From Plotosus lineatus (lineage: Eukaryota; Chordata; Actinopteri; Siluriformes; Plotosidae): DNA of 64,000 nt. The stretch's first letter is position 1. Each line of letters starts with the position of its first letter. The DNA lies in the NCBI GenBank assembly GCA_024760905.1, contig CM045733.1, forward strand, positions 26,212,001 to 26,276,000, read 5' to 3'. Below, piece after piece: positions 49,301-55,542 of this stretch. A program made the translations under genes and the position numbers. The notes under the pieces were generated by a model. It made no database searches. It was not told where the DNA came from and was given only the letters and a program-made list of their open reading frames with translations.

Positions 49301-52292
49301 GACTATAGATCAGACTGAGGGCAGATCGGCGGCATGGATGGTTTTTAATGAATTTGTCTGAATTTAAAAAATGTGTTAGTGTGTGAGCACGAGAGACAGG
49401 CAGTGGTGGTCTCGTGGTATAGGGCGCTGGATCGCCGATCTTAAGGTTGGGGGTTCGAGTCCCACTCTCCACAAGGTTGTCACTGCCCCCACAGTGCAGG
49501 TAACTGGGTTATCAAAGGTTGGCCACGTCTCTCACTGTCTATGGTGAGAGGCTGTAAAAGAACCATTCCTGACTTTCATAAAGAGTAGCTGCATAGCAGT
49601 CCGTGTGTTTCCGTCCCTTGCTAAAGGGTTGTGTCAGGAAGGGCATCCGACGTAAAAAACCTATGCCCAATCAAACATGCGAATCATTCGCTGTGGCGAC
49701 CCCTGAGAAAAGGAAAAAGCTGAAAGGAAATCTCATCAGTGTGTGTGAGCATGAGAGGACAGAAACTCGCAACCATAATGCAAAAATCCTCAGTCCAGGA
49801 ACACTGTGCGGTTTCATAACTGAATATTGTAAGGTGATTACATTTTCATCTCATAAACATGCCCAACATAAATGGAATATCTCTACAGAGAATTAATGTT
49901 TGCAGGAGTTAAAAACTGTACAGTAGGTGGCAGGTTAAAAATTAAGCTCGCCTTGGGGCAAAAGTAATTGAAATTGCAAAACCAATCTGACTACATTATT
50001 ACTATTTAATGATTGATATTTAAACAAGATGCATTTAGAAAAGCACAGTAAAGCAAGAGGAAGGAGAAATCTCTCTTTACAAATCTTAAAAGACCATGTT
50101 TAACTTGGCACCATGTTGGATCATTAATTAGCAAGGACAGCTGCAGGTTTAACATAAATGAAGAATGAATATAGGATGAACAAATGCAAGTAAAATATTT
50201 ACTGAGGAAAGTCAGTTCCTGGAGGAGAGGATTTTAAAAAAATGTATTTATTTAAAGCACTTTTGTTCTAATGGAGGACATTTGCAGCCACACTGGACTT
50301 ATTCCTTCGTCTTTTCTCTTGAAAATGTGTAATTATGCATTTTTTTCTTTGTTAGGTGCACACTGGACACACACACAGTGTATGTAGTTTGTACTCACTG
50401 TTGTTTCATGCGGCTTGATGACATCACAATCTATTCAATAAAAAAAAAAATTAAAGTGCAGTAGGACTTTTGAATTGGATTCATATTTGCGCTGTATCGG
50501 ATACTAGGAGCACTGTGCATGTTCTGGACCCATGATCCATGAGAAACCTGTAATCTGCCTGGCGTATGGGCGGAATGGGTTCGAGTAGCATGAAAACATC
50601 GTTGCTGAGACACATGACTGTGTAAAGTTTTGATTCACCTTTGACGGTGAATTGCAGGGGGAAGTAGTTGGCATGTCTTGATTGATTGATTTATTGACCT
50701 CGGTATTTATTAATTATTTCCATGACGATTGTGTAAAGTAATGTGAAACTTTATTTTATTTTTTTGGTGCTGCGTTGTGCTCTACCACAGCGCTGTTGGG
50801 GCTTTCCTGACGTGAAGGGATAAAGTAAATATAATTTATGAAGATTAATGATTTAATTTCAAGTATTCCTTATCAGTGTTTGTAATTTTAATAATTATTA
50901 TTTAACAAAAGGGACCACGTCTTTAGGATGAATGGTCCTTATCTCCTTCATTGAAACACATTTGTGATGCTGAAGTGAAAAGCTGTCCAGTCATTTTTGT
51001 TCTCTAATAAATTCCTCTTTTAATTTTTTCCTGATATCTACATAAATGGTTAAATTAGATTCTGCAGTTGTTCATAAAATGTTGGGCTAAATCAAAACTG
51101 GTATTTTAATCAGTTAGTTAATTTTTTATTGAGTTATTATTATTTTTTAATTATTTGTATGCCACCACAGAAATCTGGCTGAGCCCGAGTACAAGAAATT
51201 AAAATAAATTACCTACACAAAAGTGAACTTTTTTCTTTTTTTTCTTTTGTAACCACCATTTCGGATTTTCTTTCAGCAGGATGATAGTAAATATCTCACA
51301 CAGATGAGACATCTAGTAGGGCAGTGGTGGTCTAGTGGATAGGGTCCAGGATCGCGGATCCTAAGGTTGGGGGTTTGAGTCCACACAAGGTTGTCGCTGT
51401 AACACCCCCCCCCCCCCCCCCCCAAGTGCAGCTAACTGGGTTATCAAAGGCGGGCCATGTCTGTCACTGTCTATGGTGAGAGGCATGTAAAAGAACCATT
51501 GCTGACTTTTGTAAGGAGTAGCTGCAAAGCCGTCAGCGTCTTTCTGTCCCTTGCTAAAGGGTTGTGACAGGAAGGGCATTCGATGTAAAAACCTCTGCCA
51601 AATCAGATGATTCGCTGTGGTGACCCCCGAGAAAAGGGAAAAAGCCGAAAGAAAGAAAAAGAAAAGATATGACATCTGGTGTACTGAACCATATGCATCT
51701 GTTAAAAATCCATATGACATTTTCAGCAGTTGTTTTAAGCCTATAATTAAGATTACAGTGATTATTTTTTTTAATTATTTTAATTACTCTGTCCATCAAT
51801 ATGCAGAAATTTTATCATAAGATTTTTATTTATTTATTTTGAATCTGAGAAAGCAATATGTTTTTAGGTATTAAAACTTGTGCAGTCCTAGAATTCATAA
51901 TATCACTATATAAGCATATTTTTGTGTTGTAAAGAAATACAGTAATAAATATTCAGTGTGAGAGCCATGACCATCTGGTGGCGCAGAATGGCTTCAGGCT
52001 TGGAAACAGCAGTGGCAGCATTGCAGCAGTCCAGGCACATCGTGTTTATATTTGCCTCATTACACGAGTGAACTTTTAAGACCCTGTCTTAGCAGTGGCC
52101 ACTCCCACCATATCCATTTATCTAATCGTGTCTGTATATTTAAATGATTTATTTATCCACTGGCCATATGACAGATATTTCTCTTTACATCTCTGTCTTT
52201 CCAGAGTGCACTGCCAGTTGATCAAGCTGTTTGCGAGGGGGATTGAAGAACAGTCTATCTTCGAGGAACCGTACGCTCTCAGCGCAATATAG
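15541..52292 (+). CDS. cerk: Ceramide kinase, complete 13-exon gene
   Basis: Phosphorylates ceramide with ATP to ceramide-1-phosphate at Golgi and plasma membranes. Joined exons: 15541-15703, 27581-27712, 27916-28038, 31678-31803, 33349-33415, 34310-34455, 38753-38827, 39780-39932, 40058-40163, 42090-42160, 45187-45395, 48193-48416, 52205-52292. They total 1683 nt, giving 560 residues plus stop; human CERK is 537. All introns are GT-AG and the frame holds throughout. Residues 1-139 form the PH-like N-terminus and about 143-293 the diacylglycerol-kinase-type catalytic domain, with INPYGGK at 150-156, the nucleotide loop GGDGM at 209-213 and IPAGSTD at 250-256. The ceramide-kinase signature CxxxCxxC is present as C361, C365 and C368. 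The catalytic loop and Cys motif match human CERK as I recall it, which separates it from CERKL. The start ATG has G at -3 and +4. Introns 2 (203 bp) and 8 (125 bp) are short; the others carry many repeats. Confidence 0.97.
16861..17140 (+). mobile_element. SINE-A copy, alternative tail
   Basis: Head GGGCAGTGGTGGCCTGGTGG, with part of the tRNA-like region deleted (GGATC joined to TTACAGGGTTGTCACTG). Body GAACCATTGCTGACTTTCAT, tail GACCCTAATTAGGATTAAGT. Confidence 0.75.
17690..17932 (+). mobile_element. Degenerate MITE with GCCTC/GGGGC ends
   Basis: Starts TATATGCCTCTGCATGG, ends GGCAGTGGGGCATAA, and contains GTGCCAAGTTTGAAGGC and TTCTTGAGATAATGTTCAC. This pattern recurs in many fish genomes as I recall. 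A poly-G (10 G) sits near 17740. The superfamily was not determined. Confidence 0.45.
19082..19345 (+). mobile_element. SINE-A copy, RTE-type tail, 5' truncated
   Basis: Begins in the body (CCCCCAGTGCATCTAACTGG) and ends CTGTGGCGACTCCTGAAAAA then AAGCTGAAAGGAAAAG, the RTE-like tail. Confidence 0.7.
19771..20125 (-). mobile_element. SINE-A copy, RTE-type tail, with target-site duplication
   Basis: Complete minus-strand copy flanked by the 16-bp direct repeat CCTAATTCATATTTCT (19755-19770 and 20126-20141). Tail at left (TTTTCGGCTTTTTCC), tRNA-like head at right (GGATCAGCGATCCAGC). Confidence 0.85.
20159..20620 (+). mobile_element. Tigger-like MITE, 'GTGGTACCTC' type, copy 1
   Basis: 462 bp with TA flanks. 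Ends CAGTGGTACCTCACCTTACG and, inverted, CAGTGATATCTCACCTTACG. Related to 28919-29671 and 57325-57907, which also share TGGCCTCCCATTGGCTA-like internal sequence. Confidence 0.75.
21160..21947 (+). mobile_element. Tigger-like transposon with transposase remnant
   Basis: 788 bp flanked by TA. Ends CAGTAAAACCTCCGCTGACG and, inverted, CAGCGATACCTCTGCTCACG. It holds a decayed N-terminus of a Tigger transposase (21421-21597); most of the transposase is deleted. Confidence 0.8.
21421..21597 (+). pseudogene. Tigger transposase, N-terminal remnant
   Basis: Reads [15 protein letters not shown], then [20 protein letters not shown] and [20 protein letters not shown], then stops at TAG (58 codons). MGPKK, [12 protein letters not shown] and KGV-SKQ are typical of the CENP-B-like helix-turn-helix of Tigger transposases. 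The DDE domain is missing. Confidence 0.7.
22450..22860 (+). mobile_element. tRNA-derived SINE of a separate family
   Basis: Head CCCAAGTGGCGTATCGACAA, B box GCGAGTTCGAATCC, then body CCAGCCATCTGTAGCCAGG and GAGTCCATGCGAGCTAATTA. Single copy in this window. The right boundary is uncertain. Confidence 0.5.
23151..23567 (+). mobile_element. Tigger-like MITE, 'GGATCCCTC' type, copy 3
   Basis: Left GTGATCCCTCACTACTTCG, right GAAAGTGAGGGATCCC. Internal poly-G at about 23475-23486. Shares the ACAAGGCTGATTATGG block with the other copies. Confidence 0.75.
24345..24605 (-). mobile_element. SINE-C copy 3 (minus)
   Basis: Inverted GGCTGTGGGAGGAGACCCAC, CATACAAACTCCACGCAGAC and TCAAACCTGGGTCC (B-box-like). 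Diverged. Confidence 0.55.
25239..25455 (+). mobile_element. SINE-B copy 3 with two (GT)n tracts
   Basis: Contains CTTCTTCCACATTCATGGCT, CTCGAGCAAGGCACCTTAAC and GTGGCAGCCTACTGC, with GT arrays at 25239-25290 and 25402-25431. The tRNA-like head is degraded or absent. Confidence 0.6.
25664..27147 (+). mobile_element. RTE-clade LINE, internally deleted copy
   Basis: Begins in endonuclease sequence ([12 protein letters not shown] near 25690, then [20 protein letters not shown] and AYA near 25755-25815), then jumps by deletion to the reverse transcriptase. That reads [37 protein letters not shown], a frameshift near 26280, [13 protein letters not shown] (26347 on), and a second frameshift near 26640. 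The C-terminal region runs to MIRCGDP at 27107. The 3' end is GCTGTGGCGACCCCTGA followed by (GAA)n to 27147. Nearly identical to 46393-47332. Confidence 0.88.
25907..27107 (+). pseudogene. RTE reverse transcriptase, frameshifted
   Basis: Conserved blocks in order: [11 protein letters not shown] (RT block A-like), [12 protein letters not shown] active site, [20 protein letters not shown], then [38 protein letters not shown] and the basic end. At least two frameshifts against the copy at 46399 and a missing middle of the protein make it non-functional. Confidence 0.85.
27581..27712 (+). CDS. cerk: cerk exon 2 (residues 55-98)
   Basis: Follows a poly-C/T tract ending CTTTTCACAG and stops at AG|GTATGG, phase 1 at both ends. 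It encodes [15 protein letters not shown] and GKWQKV, which align with the PH-domain strand VPVSEIIAVEET in human CERK. Confidence 0.95.
27916..28038 (+). CDS. cerk: cerk exon 3 (residues 99-139)
   Basis: Acceptor TTTAG, donor A|GTATGT. It encodes the end of the PH domain, including [12 protein letters not shown] and the terminal helix [13 protein letters not shown]. Only 203 bp of intron separates it from exon 2. Confidence 0.95.
   Translation, partial: CPMWRGLRNTAGGAVMSPSIALIGHCVFSGSKQSGNNFHY
28236..28544 (-). mobile_element. SINE-A copy, alternative tail, with target-site duplication
   Basis: In cerk intron 3. Flanked by the 13-bp direct repeat CAGAATGATTTCA (28223-28235 and 28545-28557). 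Tail at left (TGTAACTGCTTAAGCCTAAT), poly-G of 11 at 28471-28481, tRNA head at right (CCACTAGGCCACCACTGCC). Confidence 0.85.
28595..28880 (+). mobile_element. SINE-C copy 4
   Basis: Directly after a SINE-A copy. Contains GTCCGCCTCACAGGTAGAAT, TTTCTGTGTGGAGTTTGCAT, TTCCTCCCACAATTCAAAC and GGTGAACTGTTCAGGGTGCC. Confidence 0.65.
28919..29671 (+). mobile_element. Tigger-like MITE, 'GTGGTACCTC' type, copy 2
   Basis: 753 bp with TA flanks in cerk intron 3. Ends CAGTGGTATCTCGCCTTAC and, inverted, CAGTGGTACCTCATTTTACG. Internal tandem duplication of a unit of about 60 bp containing CCAATGGGAGGCCAGTGGGG (about 29350-29490). Confidence 0.78.
29851..30043. repeat. Foldback (interrupted inverted repeat)
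   Basis: Outer arms 29851-29879 and 30015-30043 are complementary at 27 of 29 positions. Inner arms 29937-29957 and 29989-30009 are a perfect 21-bp inverted repeat. The left side has about 57 extra bases between arms, the right side 5. The loop is about 31 bases. Confidence 0.85.
30544..31011 (-). mobile_element. Tigger-like MITE, 'GGATCCCTC' type, copy 4 (inverted)
   Basis: 468 bp with TA flanks in cerk intron 3. Left end CAAGGATCCCTCACTTTCCG; right end, inverted, CAGTGATCCCTTGCTATTTC. Poly-C (about 30893-30906) inside. Confidence 0.78.
31012..31677. other. Right part of cerk intron 3
   Basis: No mobile element or exon recognised; ends in the exon 4 acceptor. Confidence 0.5.
31678..31803 (+). 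CDS. cerk: cerk exon 4 (residues 140-181)
   Basis: Acceptor TTTGCAG, donor ATTG|GTGAGC. It opens the lipid-kinase catalytic domain with [15 protein letters not shown], followed by [16 protein letters not shown], nearly identical to mammalian ceramide kinase. Confidence 0.97.
32307..33166. mobile_element. Tigger-like MITE, 'GACGCTCCC' type
   Basis: 860 bp with TA flanks in cerk intron 4. Ends CAGACGCTCCCTGACTTAC and, inverted, CAGACGCTCCCCAACTTGC. No frame recognised. Poly-T at about 33106-33129. Confidence 0.78.
33349..33415 (+). CDS. cerk: cerk exon 5 (residues 182-203)
   Basis: A short 67-bp exon between TTCCATAG and GG|GTGAGT. It encodes [20 protein letters not shown] and the start of the YDG strand that leads into the nucleotide loop of exon 6. 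Confidence 0.95.
34310..34455 (+). CDS. cerk: cerk exon 6 (residues 204-252), nucleotide loop
   Basis: Encodes [20 protein letters not shown], the GGDG nucleotide-binding loop of the diacylglycerol kinase fold, and ends with SLRIGIIPA at CAG|GTGAGT. The catalytic glycine and aspartate residues are intact. Confidence 0.97.
34766..35121 (-). mobile_element. SINE-A copy, alternative tail, 25-bp poly-G
   Basis: In cerk intron 6. Direct repeat CACAACAT at 34758-34765 and 35122-35129. Tail at left (CTCCTAATTAGGTTCACGG), body GTCAGCAATGGTTCTTTTAC, G-run 35009-35033, head at right (CCACCAGGCTACCACTGCCC). Confidence 0.8.
35130..36029. other. Unannotated part of cerk intron 6
   Basis: No exon or repeat family recognised; AT-rich near 35935-36050. 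Confidence 0.4.
36030..37110 (+). pseudogene. LINE endonuclease fragment (CR1/L2/Rex1-like)
   Basis: Broken plus-strand frames with hallmarks of a jockey/CR1-group LINE endonuclease: [20 protein letters not shown] and [20 protein letters not shown] (36397-36520 region), then GDFNHV near 36778, [20 protein letters not shown] near 36842-36900. A (GT)n at 37122-37156 follows. There is no reverse transcriptase in this orientation. The exact clade is uncertain. Confidence 0.7.
37170..37315 (+). mobile_element. Truncated Tigger-like element end
   Basis: CAGTGCTGCCTCAGCTAACT, then AATCCGTTCCGAGGGCGGAC and AAAACTCGTTCGATGAAGC, in the style of Tigger termini with 'AATCCGTTCC'. The right end is lost next to an LTR-like block. 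Confidence 0.45.
37391..37814 (-). mobile_element. Long terminal repeat with adjacent tRNA-Pro-type primer site
   Basis: Left boundary TGTTACGG and right boundary CCGCAACA form imperfect TG...CA inverted ends, 424 bp. Immediately left, 37377-37388 reads on the minus strand TGGGGGCTCGTC, two bases from the LTR, the place and sequence of a tRNA-Pro primer-binding site. So the element reads right to left, and this is its 5' LTR. Only a short leader follows before the sequence changes; no gag/pol was seen. The right boundary is less certain than the left. Confidence 0.5.
37950..38165 (-). pseudogene. LINE reverse transcriptase fragment
   Basis: Minus strand reads [20 protein letters not shown], resembling FVDFSSAFNTI of CR1/Rex1-like reverse transcriptases, then after a deletion [13 protein letters not shown], resembling PQGCVLSPLLYSL. 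The catalytic FADD is absent. Opposite in orientation to the fragment at 36030, so a separate insertion or a rearrangement. Confidence 0.55.
38753..38827 (+). CDS. cerk: cerk exon 7 (residues 253-277)
   Basis: A 75-bp exon encoding [20 protein letters not shown] and LHIVV, completing the IPAGSTD motif begun in exon 6. Acceptor GTGCAG, donor TAG|GTGAGT. Confidence 0.96.
38997..39441. mobile_element. hAT-type MITE with 8-bp target-site duplication
   Basis: 445 bp in cerk intron 7. Ends CAAGGGTCCCCCAACC and, inverted, CAGGGGTCCCCAACC. Flanked by GCCTACAG at 38989-38996 and 39442-39449. 8-bp duplications and this terminus fit hAT (Charlie-like). Confidence 0.85.
39780..39932 (+). CDS. cerk: cerk exon 8 (residues 278-328)
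   Basis: Encodes [10 protein letters not shown], then [17 protein letters not shown] and [13 protein letters not shown]. An open frame runs on past the CAG|GTCAGA donor. The conserved continuation GVKTFLSH comes only from exon 9, so splicing here, not read-through, gives ceramide kinase. Confidence 0.96.
40058..40163 (+). CDS. cerk: cerk exon 9 (residues 329-363)
   Basis: Lies 125 bp after exon 8. It encodes [19 protein letters not shown], then [14 protein letters not shown] at the GG|GTGAGG donor, contributing the first Cys (361) of the CxxxCxxC signature. Confidence 0.95.
40261..41958 (-). mobile_element. Rex3 copy 2, 5' truncated and internally deleted
   Basis: In cerk intron 9, antisense to cerk. 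Minus-strand reading gives [20 protein letters not shown] (near 40680), [20 protein letters not shown] (near 41330) and the start of the conserved region at the right. Compared with 8792-12292 it lacks the segment equivalent to about 9899-10643. The 3' end is ATCATCATCTTCC. Confidence 0.82.
42090..42160 (+). CDS. cerk: cerk exon 10 (residues 364-387)
   Basis: Encodes CHVCRQ, the last two Cys (365, 368) of the ceramide-kinase motif, then a divergent linker [13 protein letters not shown]. Acceptor GGTTAG, donor ACCG|GTGAGA. The linker is variable between species, so only the CHVCRQ half is strongly diagnostic. Confidence 0.9.
43108..43452 (-). mobile_element. SINE-A copy, RTE-type tail
   Basis: In cerk intron 10. 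Tail at left TTCTTCTTCTTTTCCTTTTG, matching an inverted (GAA)n RTE end; body GTCAGCAATGTTTCTTTTAC; head at right GGATCAGCGATCCAGCACC. Confidence 0.78.
43950..44092. repeat. (CT)n array with interspersed CG
   Basis: Repeats of CTCTCTCTCTCGCG type for about 140 bp. CpG is retained at regular spacing, unusual for old simple repeats. It translates as Arg-Glu repeats on minus, which is not a gene. Confidence 0.9.
44300..44378. repeat. (GT)n microsatellite
   Basis: About 78 bp of GT with one interruption (GTGGTG near 44320). Confidence 0.95.
45187..45395 (+). CDS. cerk: cerk exon 11 (residues 388-457)
   Basis: The longest internal catalytic-region exon but one. It encodes [40 protein letters not shown] and [14 protein letters not shown]. 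The last segment aligns with the stretch described as calmodulin-binding in mammalian CERK. Donor CAG|GTGCAA, phase 0. Confidence 0.96.
46094..46392 (+). mobile_element. SINE-B copy 4 with (GT)n, interrupted by a LINE
   Basis: Complete head GGGCAGCCGTAGCTTAATGT, B box GATTCGATTCCCAAGCC, body TTGAGCAAGGCACCTAACCC, GT array 46266-46328, tail ACAGGATTAATACACT. The RTE LINE inserted inside the tail. Confidence 0.8.
46393..47332 (+). mobile_element. RTE-clade LINE, young 5'-truncated insertion
   Basis: In cerk intron 11. Flanked by the 16-bp direct repeat ACAGGATTAATACACT (46377-46392 and 47333-47348). Starts mid reverse transcriptase and ends GACCCCTGAAGGGAAAAGCC then (GAA)n. Nearly identical in DNA to the matching part of 25664-27147. 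Confidence 0.95.
46399..47304 (+). pseudogene. RTE LINE reverse transcriptase C-terminal part, open frame
   Basis: 301 uninterrupted codons. [33 protein letters not shown] (active-site FADD), [66 protein letters not shown], and the basic stretch [12 protein letters not shown], ending [11 protein letters not shown]. It lacks the endonuclease and N-terminal fingers, so it cannot act alone. The absence of stops reflects a recent insertion. Confidence 0.9.
48193..48416 (+). CDS. cerk: cerk exon 12 (residues 458-531)
   Basis: Encodes [15 protein letters not shown], an acidic loop, then [18 protein letters not shown] and [13 protein letters not shown] matches the conserved C-terminal ceramide-kinase strand. 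Donor CCG|GTAAAA. Confidence 0.96.
49399..49730 (+). mobile_element. SINE-A copy, RTE-type tail, complete
   Basis: In cerk intron 12. Head GGCAGTGGTGGTCTCGTGG, B box GGGTTCGAGTCCCAC, body AACCATTCCTGACTTTCATA, tail GCTGTGGCGACCCCTGA. Near-repeat GTGTGAGCAcGAGAG / GTGTGAGCAtGAGAG flanks it, a target-site duplication with one change. Confidence 0.85.
49740..51300. other. Unannotated part of cerk intron 12
   Basis: AT-rich, no exon or repeat family recognised. Confidence 0.4.
51318..51655 (+). mobile_element. SINE-A copy, RTE-type tail, poly-C
   Basis: Head GGGCAGTGGTGGTCTAGTGG, B box GGGTTTGAGTCC, C-run of 19 at 51405-51423, tail GCTGTGGTGACCCCCGAG then AAAAGCCGAAAG. Confidence 0.82.
52205..52292 (+). 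CDS. cerk: cerk exon 13 (residues 532-560), stop
   Basis: After TTTCCAG it encodes [15 protein letters not shown], the conserved terminal block, then a fish-specific tail [12 protein letters not shown] and TAG at 52290. The tail after GIEE differs completely from the human one, as expected for a variable C-terminus. Confidence 0.96.
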
Positions 52293-52318
52293 AGCTGCCT
52301 TTCACTGGAAAGAAAAAA

Positions 52319-52328
52319 AATAAATAAA
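52319..52328 (+). promoter_or_regulatory. Proximal overlapping AATAAA signals
   Basis: Two overlapping AATAAA hexamers 27-36 nt past the cerk stop codon. They could give a very short 3' UTR, but no clear GT-rich downstream element is visible, so use is doubtful. Confidence 0.25.
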
Positions 52329-54127
52329 TTGAACTTGCTGGACCATGAATAATCTAAAATGTTTAGGTCACATTTGGGTAAACATTATGTAGTTACAAGT
52401 TCTGTTACACATCCATTTGCGCTGTTTGCTGGGTGTGCGGTTATTAGTTTGCTGGTATGCACCATGGCTGAGTAAAAAGCATCTAGCAGTCTATTTATGG
52501 ATCACTGAAATCACAACGGCAAAGGTTTGGATAGGTGAAAGCATTATCCTTACAGTACTGGCAGTATTGCTTAAAAAAAAAAAAAAAAAAAAAAAATCAG
52601 ATTCCTTATTTTACTGTGACTAAGTTGTGAATAATTTTTCTTACTACGCCCACATTTGTCTTCCCTGATTGTCAAGCTGGTCTTGATGTTTTGGACAGTA
52701 GCATCCCAAAGTTTGCACATAACCTCCAGTAAAGAAAATATTTGGATGTTAAGTATCCAATACTATATTATTTTGCTATAGTTGCTTTCATAAATATAAT
52801 ATATTTCATTACTTCGGTTATTTCCCCGAAGTTGTATTTATCTAGTGTTATAATATTCGGCTGTTACGTCCTAGTGTAATGTATAATGTGTAATATACTG
52901 TATGAAGTGTTTTGTAGCAGTCTAGAGCTGGGGCACAGTGTAGCTCAATAATTTGTTTGTGATACAGTCTGGACGAAATACTCGGGGAAAAATACTTTCA
53001 GAATTTAAATCTGTGCTGAAAGTCATGCATCAGCTGTTGAGATCGAACCTGTCATGTCCCGTTGGTGTGATCAGTTTTGTTGCTGGAGCCTCAGCATTGT
53101 GTGCATCAAATGTAGATGTTCTCCGACTGTAGTTTTGTCTGCAACTTGATTCTCTTGAGTGTTGCCCCCATCTAGAATCTAAACCTTTTTATTGTGCACA
53201 TGTTTCTTCCATTCAGTGTTCTGGAATAATGAAAATGGCCACAGGGCCTCCTGTTCTCCAGTCTTCTGCTCAAGGTTTAATGTGCATACTCCAAGGCTGT
53301 GTTCTTTTACCATCAGGGGACTTTGAGTAGGCTGTGATTTAATGAAATTGCCTCTTGTACTGTTTGAATGTTTGTTTGAGAAACCGAGGTAGAGCTGTGC
53401 ATGAGTTCGGAAGATGCCTGCTGTCAGTTTCCGAGTGCTGAAGGAAGATTTAGTAAATCATTCATCTAAACTCCACCCCTTGTGTATTTCAAGTAAAGAT
53501 GAGCTGCTGTAGTGTGTAATAACACTAGCAGTCAGTGCAATGCCATGAACTGGTGTGTGTGTGTGTGTGTGTGTGTGTGGACAAACAGCAGCCATCTGAC
53601 AGCTGCTGCGTTTGGCAGTTTGGTTCATGGCCAATCAAACACTTACATGCCCGTATTCATCAACCGCTGTGTCAACAGTCCTCCTATTCAAGCACACAGA
53701 CAGCCCTGAGATCGGACTTCATCTGCACCAGAAACATTATTCATAATTCTCCTCTGTCCCCCTCATAAATATCACTGCCATCTACGCTGTTGCTAATTTA
53801 TGATCCGGTGCAGGTAGTTATCACGAGCCTGTTGGCCACACATTTCGGCATCCACGATCCATACATGCGAATGGCCACCACAACTTCAGTCGTGATCACT
53901 GAGCAAAGCAAATCTCTTGTGTGTGTGCGTGTGTGTGTAAATAAATACATAACCACACACACACACACATACTGTATGTTTGTGTGTGTCTTTTTTTAAT
54001 AAACACTGCTTAGATAATAATGTCTCAAGCATAACTGAAATCCAGCATGTTGATTTTGCAGTCTTCAGGATGACCGATGTATAAGAATGATGTGTGACCT
54101 AAATTGTACAAGTTGATTCATGTTCCA

Positions 54128-54147
54128 AATAAAAACATCTTAATAAA
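54128..54147 (+). promoter_or_regulatory. Paired polyadenylation signals
   Basis: Two AATAAA hexamers (54128-54133 and 54142-54147) with a GT-rich element starting about 15 nt later. This is the best candidate for the distal cerk poly(A) site. Confidence 0.5.
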
Positions 54148-54959
54148 GTTCCTTCAAACATCTGGTGACGTGGTGAGTCAGATGCACAAAGACAAATGGA
54201 AGAAAGACTGTGAACTGTGTTTAATCCGCTGAAAGCCTGTCAGTCTTGCTTAAAGTGCTGATAACTGGAGTCTCCTTGGGACTTGACGAAATTGATGGAA
54301 CTGGAGAAAAGTTGCATTGAGTTGTACTGAAGGATAAACTCGGGAGATTTTCAAAGAAATCCTGTTTCAGGGTTGACCAATGCAACTTCTTTTATAGCAC
54401 GCATGCGTTCCATGGTGAATTATTTTAAATTAACAAGTTCAACCAAGGGTCAGTAGCAATGGTGGCATGAAGCCACAGGTTGTTCAAATGGCCTTATTTT
54501 AATTTTTTTTCTGGTCGTCTTTTGAGCCATTTTCATCACAACCTTCAAGAAAGTGCTTTAACCTCAAGTAGCACTTGCCTCAATTCCTGATAAGCTTTTT
54601 AAAGGGGTGGTTAAAAAAAGGAAGGGAGAATTTCACTTCTGTTGTATGGATACACGTATAAAACGCGTGGCTGCACTTTTCGCCAGGAATAATTACTTGG
54701 TCTTTGGGATTTTTCTAATCTTTCCCATCTGTCAAACTGTCATTTTGTTCTTGGTGTCAGAAATGATTAAGAACTAACAACAAGATAACAGCTTGTGTCT
54801 GTTGTGTGCTACAGAGATATTTATCTGGACCATCAATTTTTAATCACCATAGCACTGATTAGTAAATATAATGAAAGGAGGTGTTGTTTCCATTGAAAGT
54901 CATCCTTTAGGATTATTTTTTTTCAGGATCATTTCTTTCTCCTTCATTTAATGTTAAAG

Positions 54960-55542
54960 CACTGCTTCTCAAATAGTGGAGCTGATGCCAGGGGGCGTGG
55001 TGTGATGGCGAGTGGGGAGCGTGTATGATCCTGGGGAACATAACATGTTTTTCTGAAATTGTGTATGAGAATTGAGTGTAATTGCACCTCCACTCCACTA
55101 GTTGTCAGTGGCGCTCTCATTGTAACGCTATGGTGTAGCGGTTTTTCGCACGAGAAAACGAATGAAGTGCAGTAAACAACCCCTCACGAAACAACACGGA
55201 AAAATTTCTAACAGGAACTAAGAGAAAGGTGGAGAGAGACGGAGATATTAAGACAAATAAGTTAAATGAGTTTAAATATTTTTTGAATTTCAGGCACATT
55301 GGTGCACTTTAAATCTTTTCTGTTACAGATTATAAAAACAATTAATGAAGTTTTTCTTTGTAAGTTGAACTATAGTTCTTTCTTTTTTGTTTTTAATGTT
55401 AAAGATACAATGTTATGCAGAGGTGTACTAATAACAATTTTATAGACTAATACTATTTATAGTCGCTGATGGGGCGGTGGGGGGCATGAAATGTTATTTT
55501 GTTCCTAGAGGGGGCGCCACAGGAAATAATTGAGAATCACTG
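54960..55542. mobile_element. hAT-type MITE with 8-bp target-site duplication
   Basis: 583 bp. Left CACTGCTTCTCAAATAGTGG; right ATTGAGAATCACTG, inverted CAGTGATTCTCAAT. Flanked by TGTTAAAG at 54952-54959 and 55543-55550. Confidence 0.85.

Larger units (their letters stand above)
52293..54170 (+). other. cerk: Probable cerk 3' untranslated region
   Basis: About 1.9 kb after the stop. AATAAA occurs early at 52319 and 52323, and again at 54128 and 54142 followed by a GT-rich stretch from 54161, a normal poly(A) arrangement. No recognised transposon is inserted here, unlike the flanking DNA, which suggests constraint. It holds poly-A (about 52572-52596), a (GT)n tract at 53552-53579 and another GT/CA block at 53917-53990. 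The end point is inferred. Confidence 0.5.

Noticed and set aside
49399..49470. tRNA gene
   Set aside because: Cloverleaf-like A and B boxes belong to the heads of repeated SINEs, followed by SINE bodies and tails; no isolated tRNA gene was seen.
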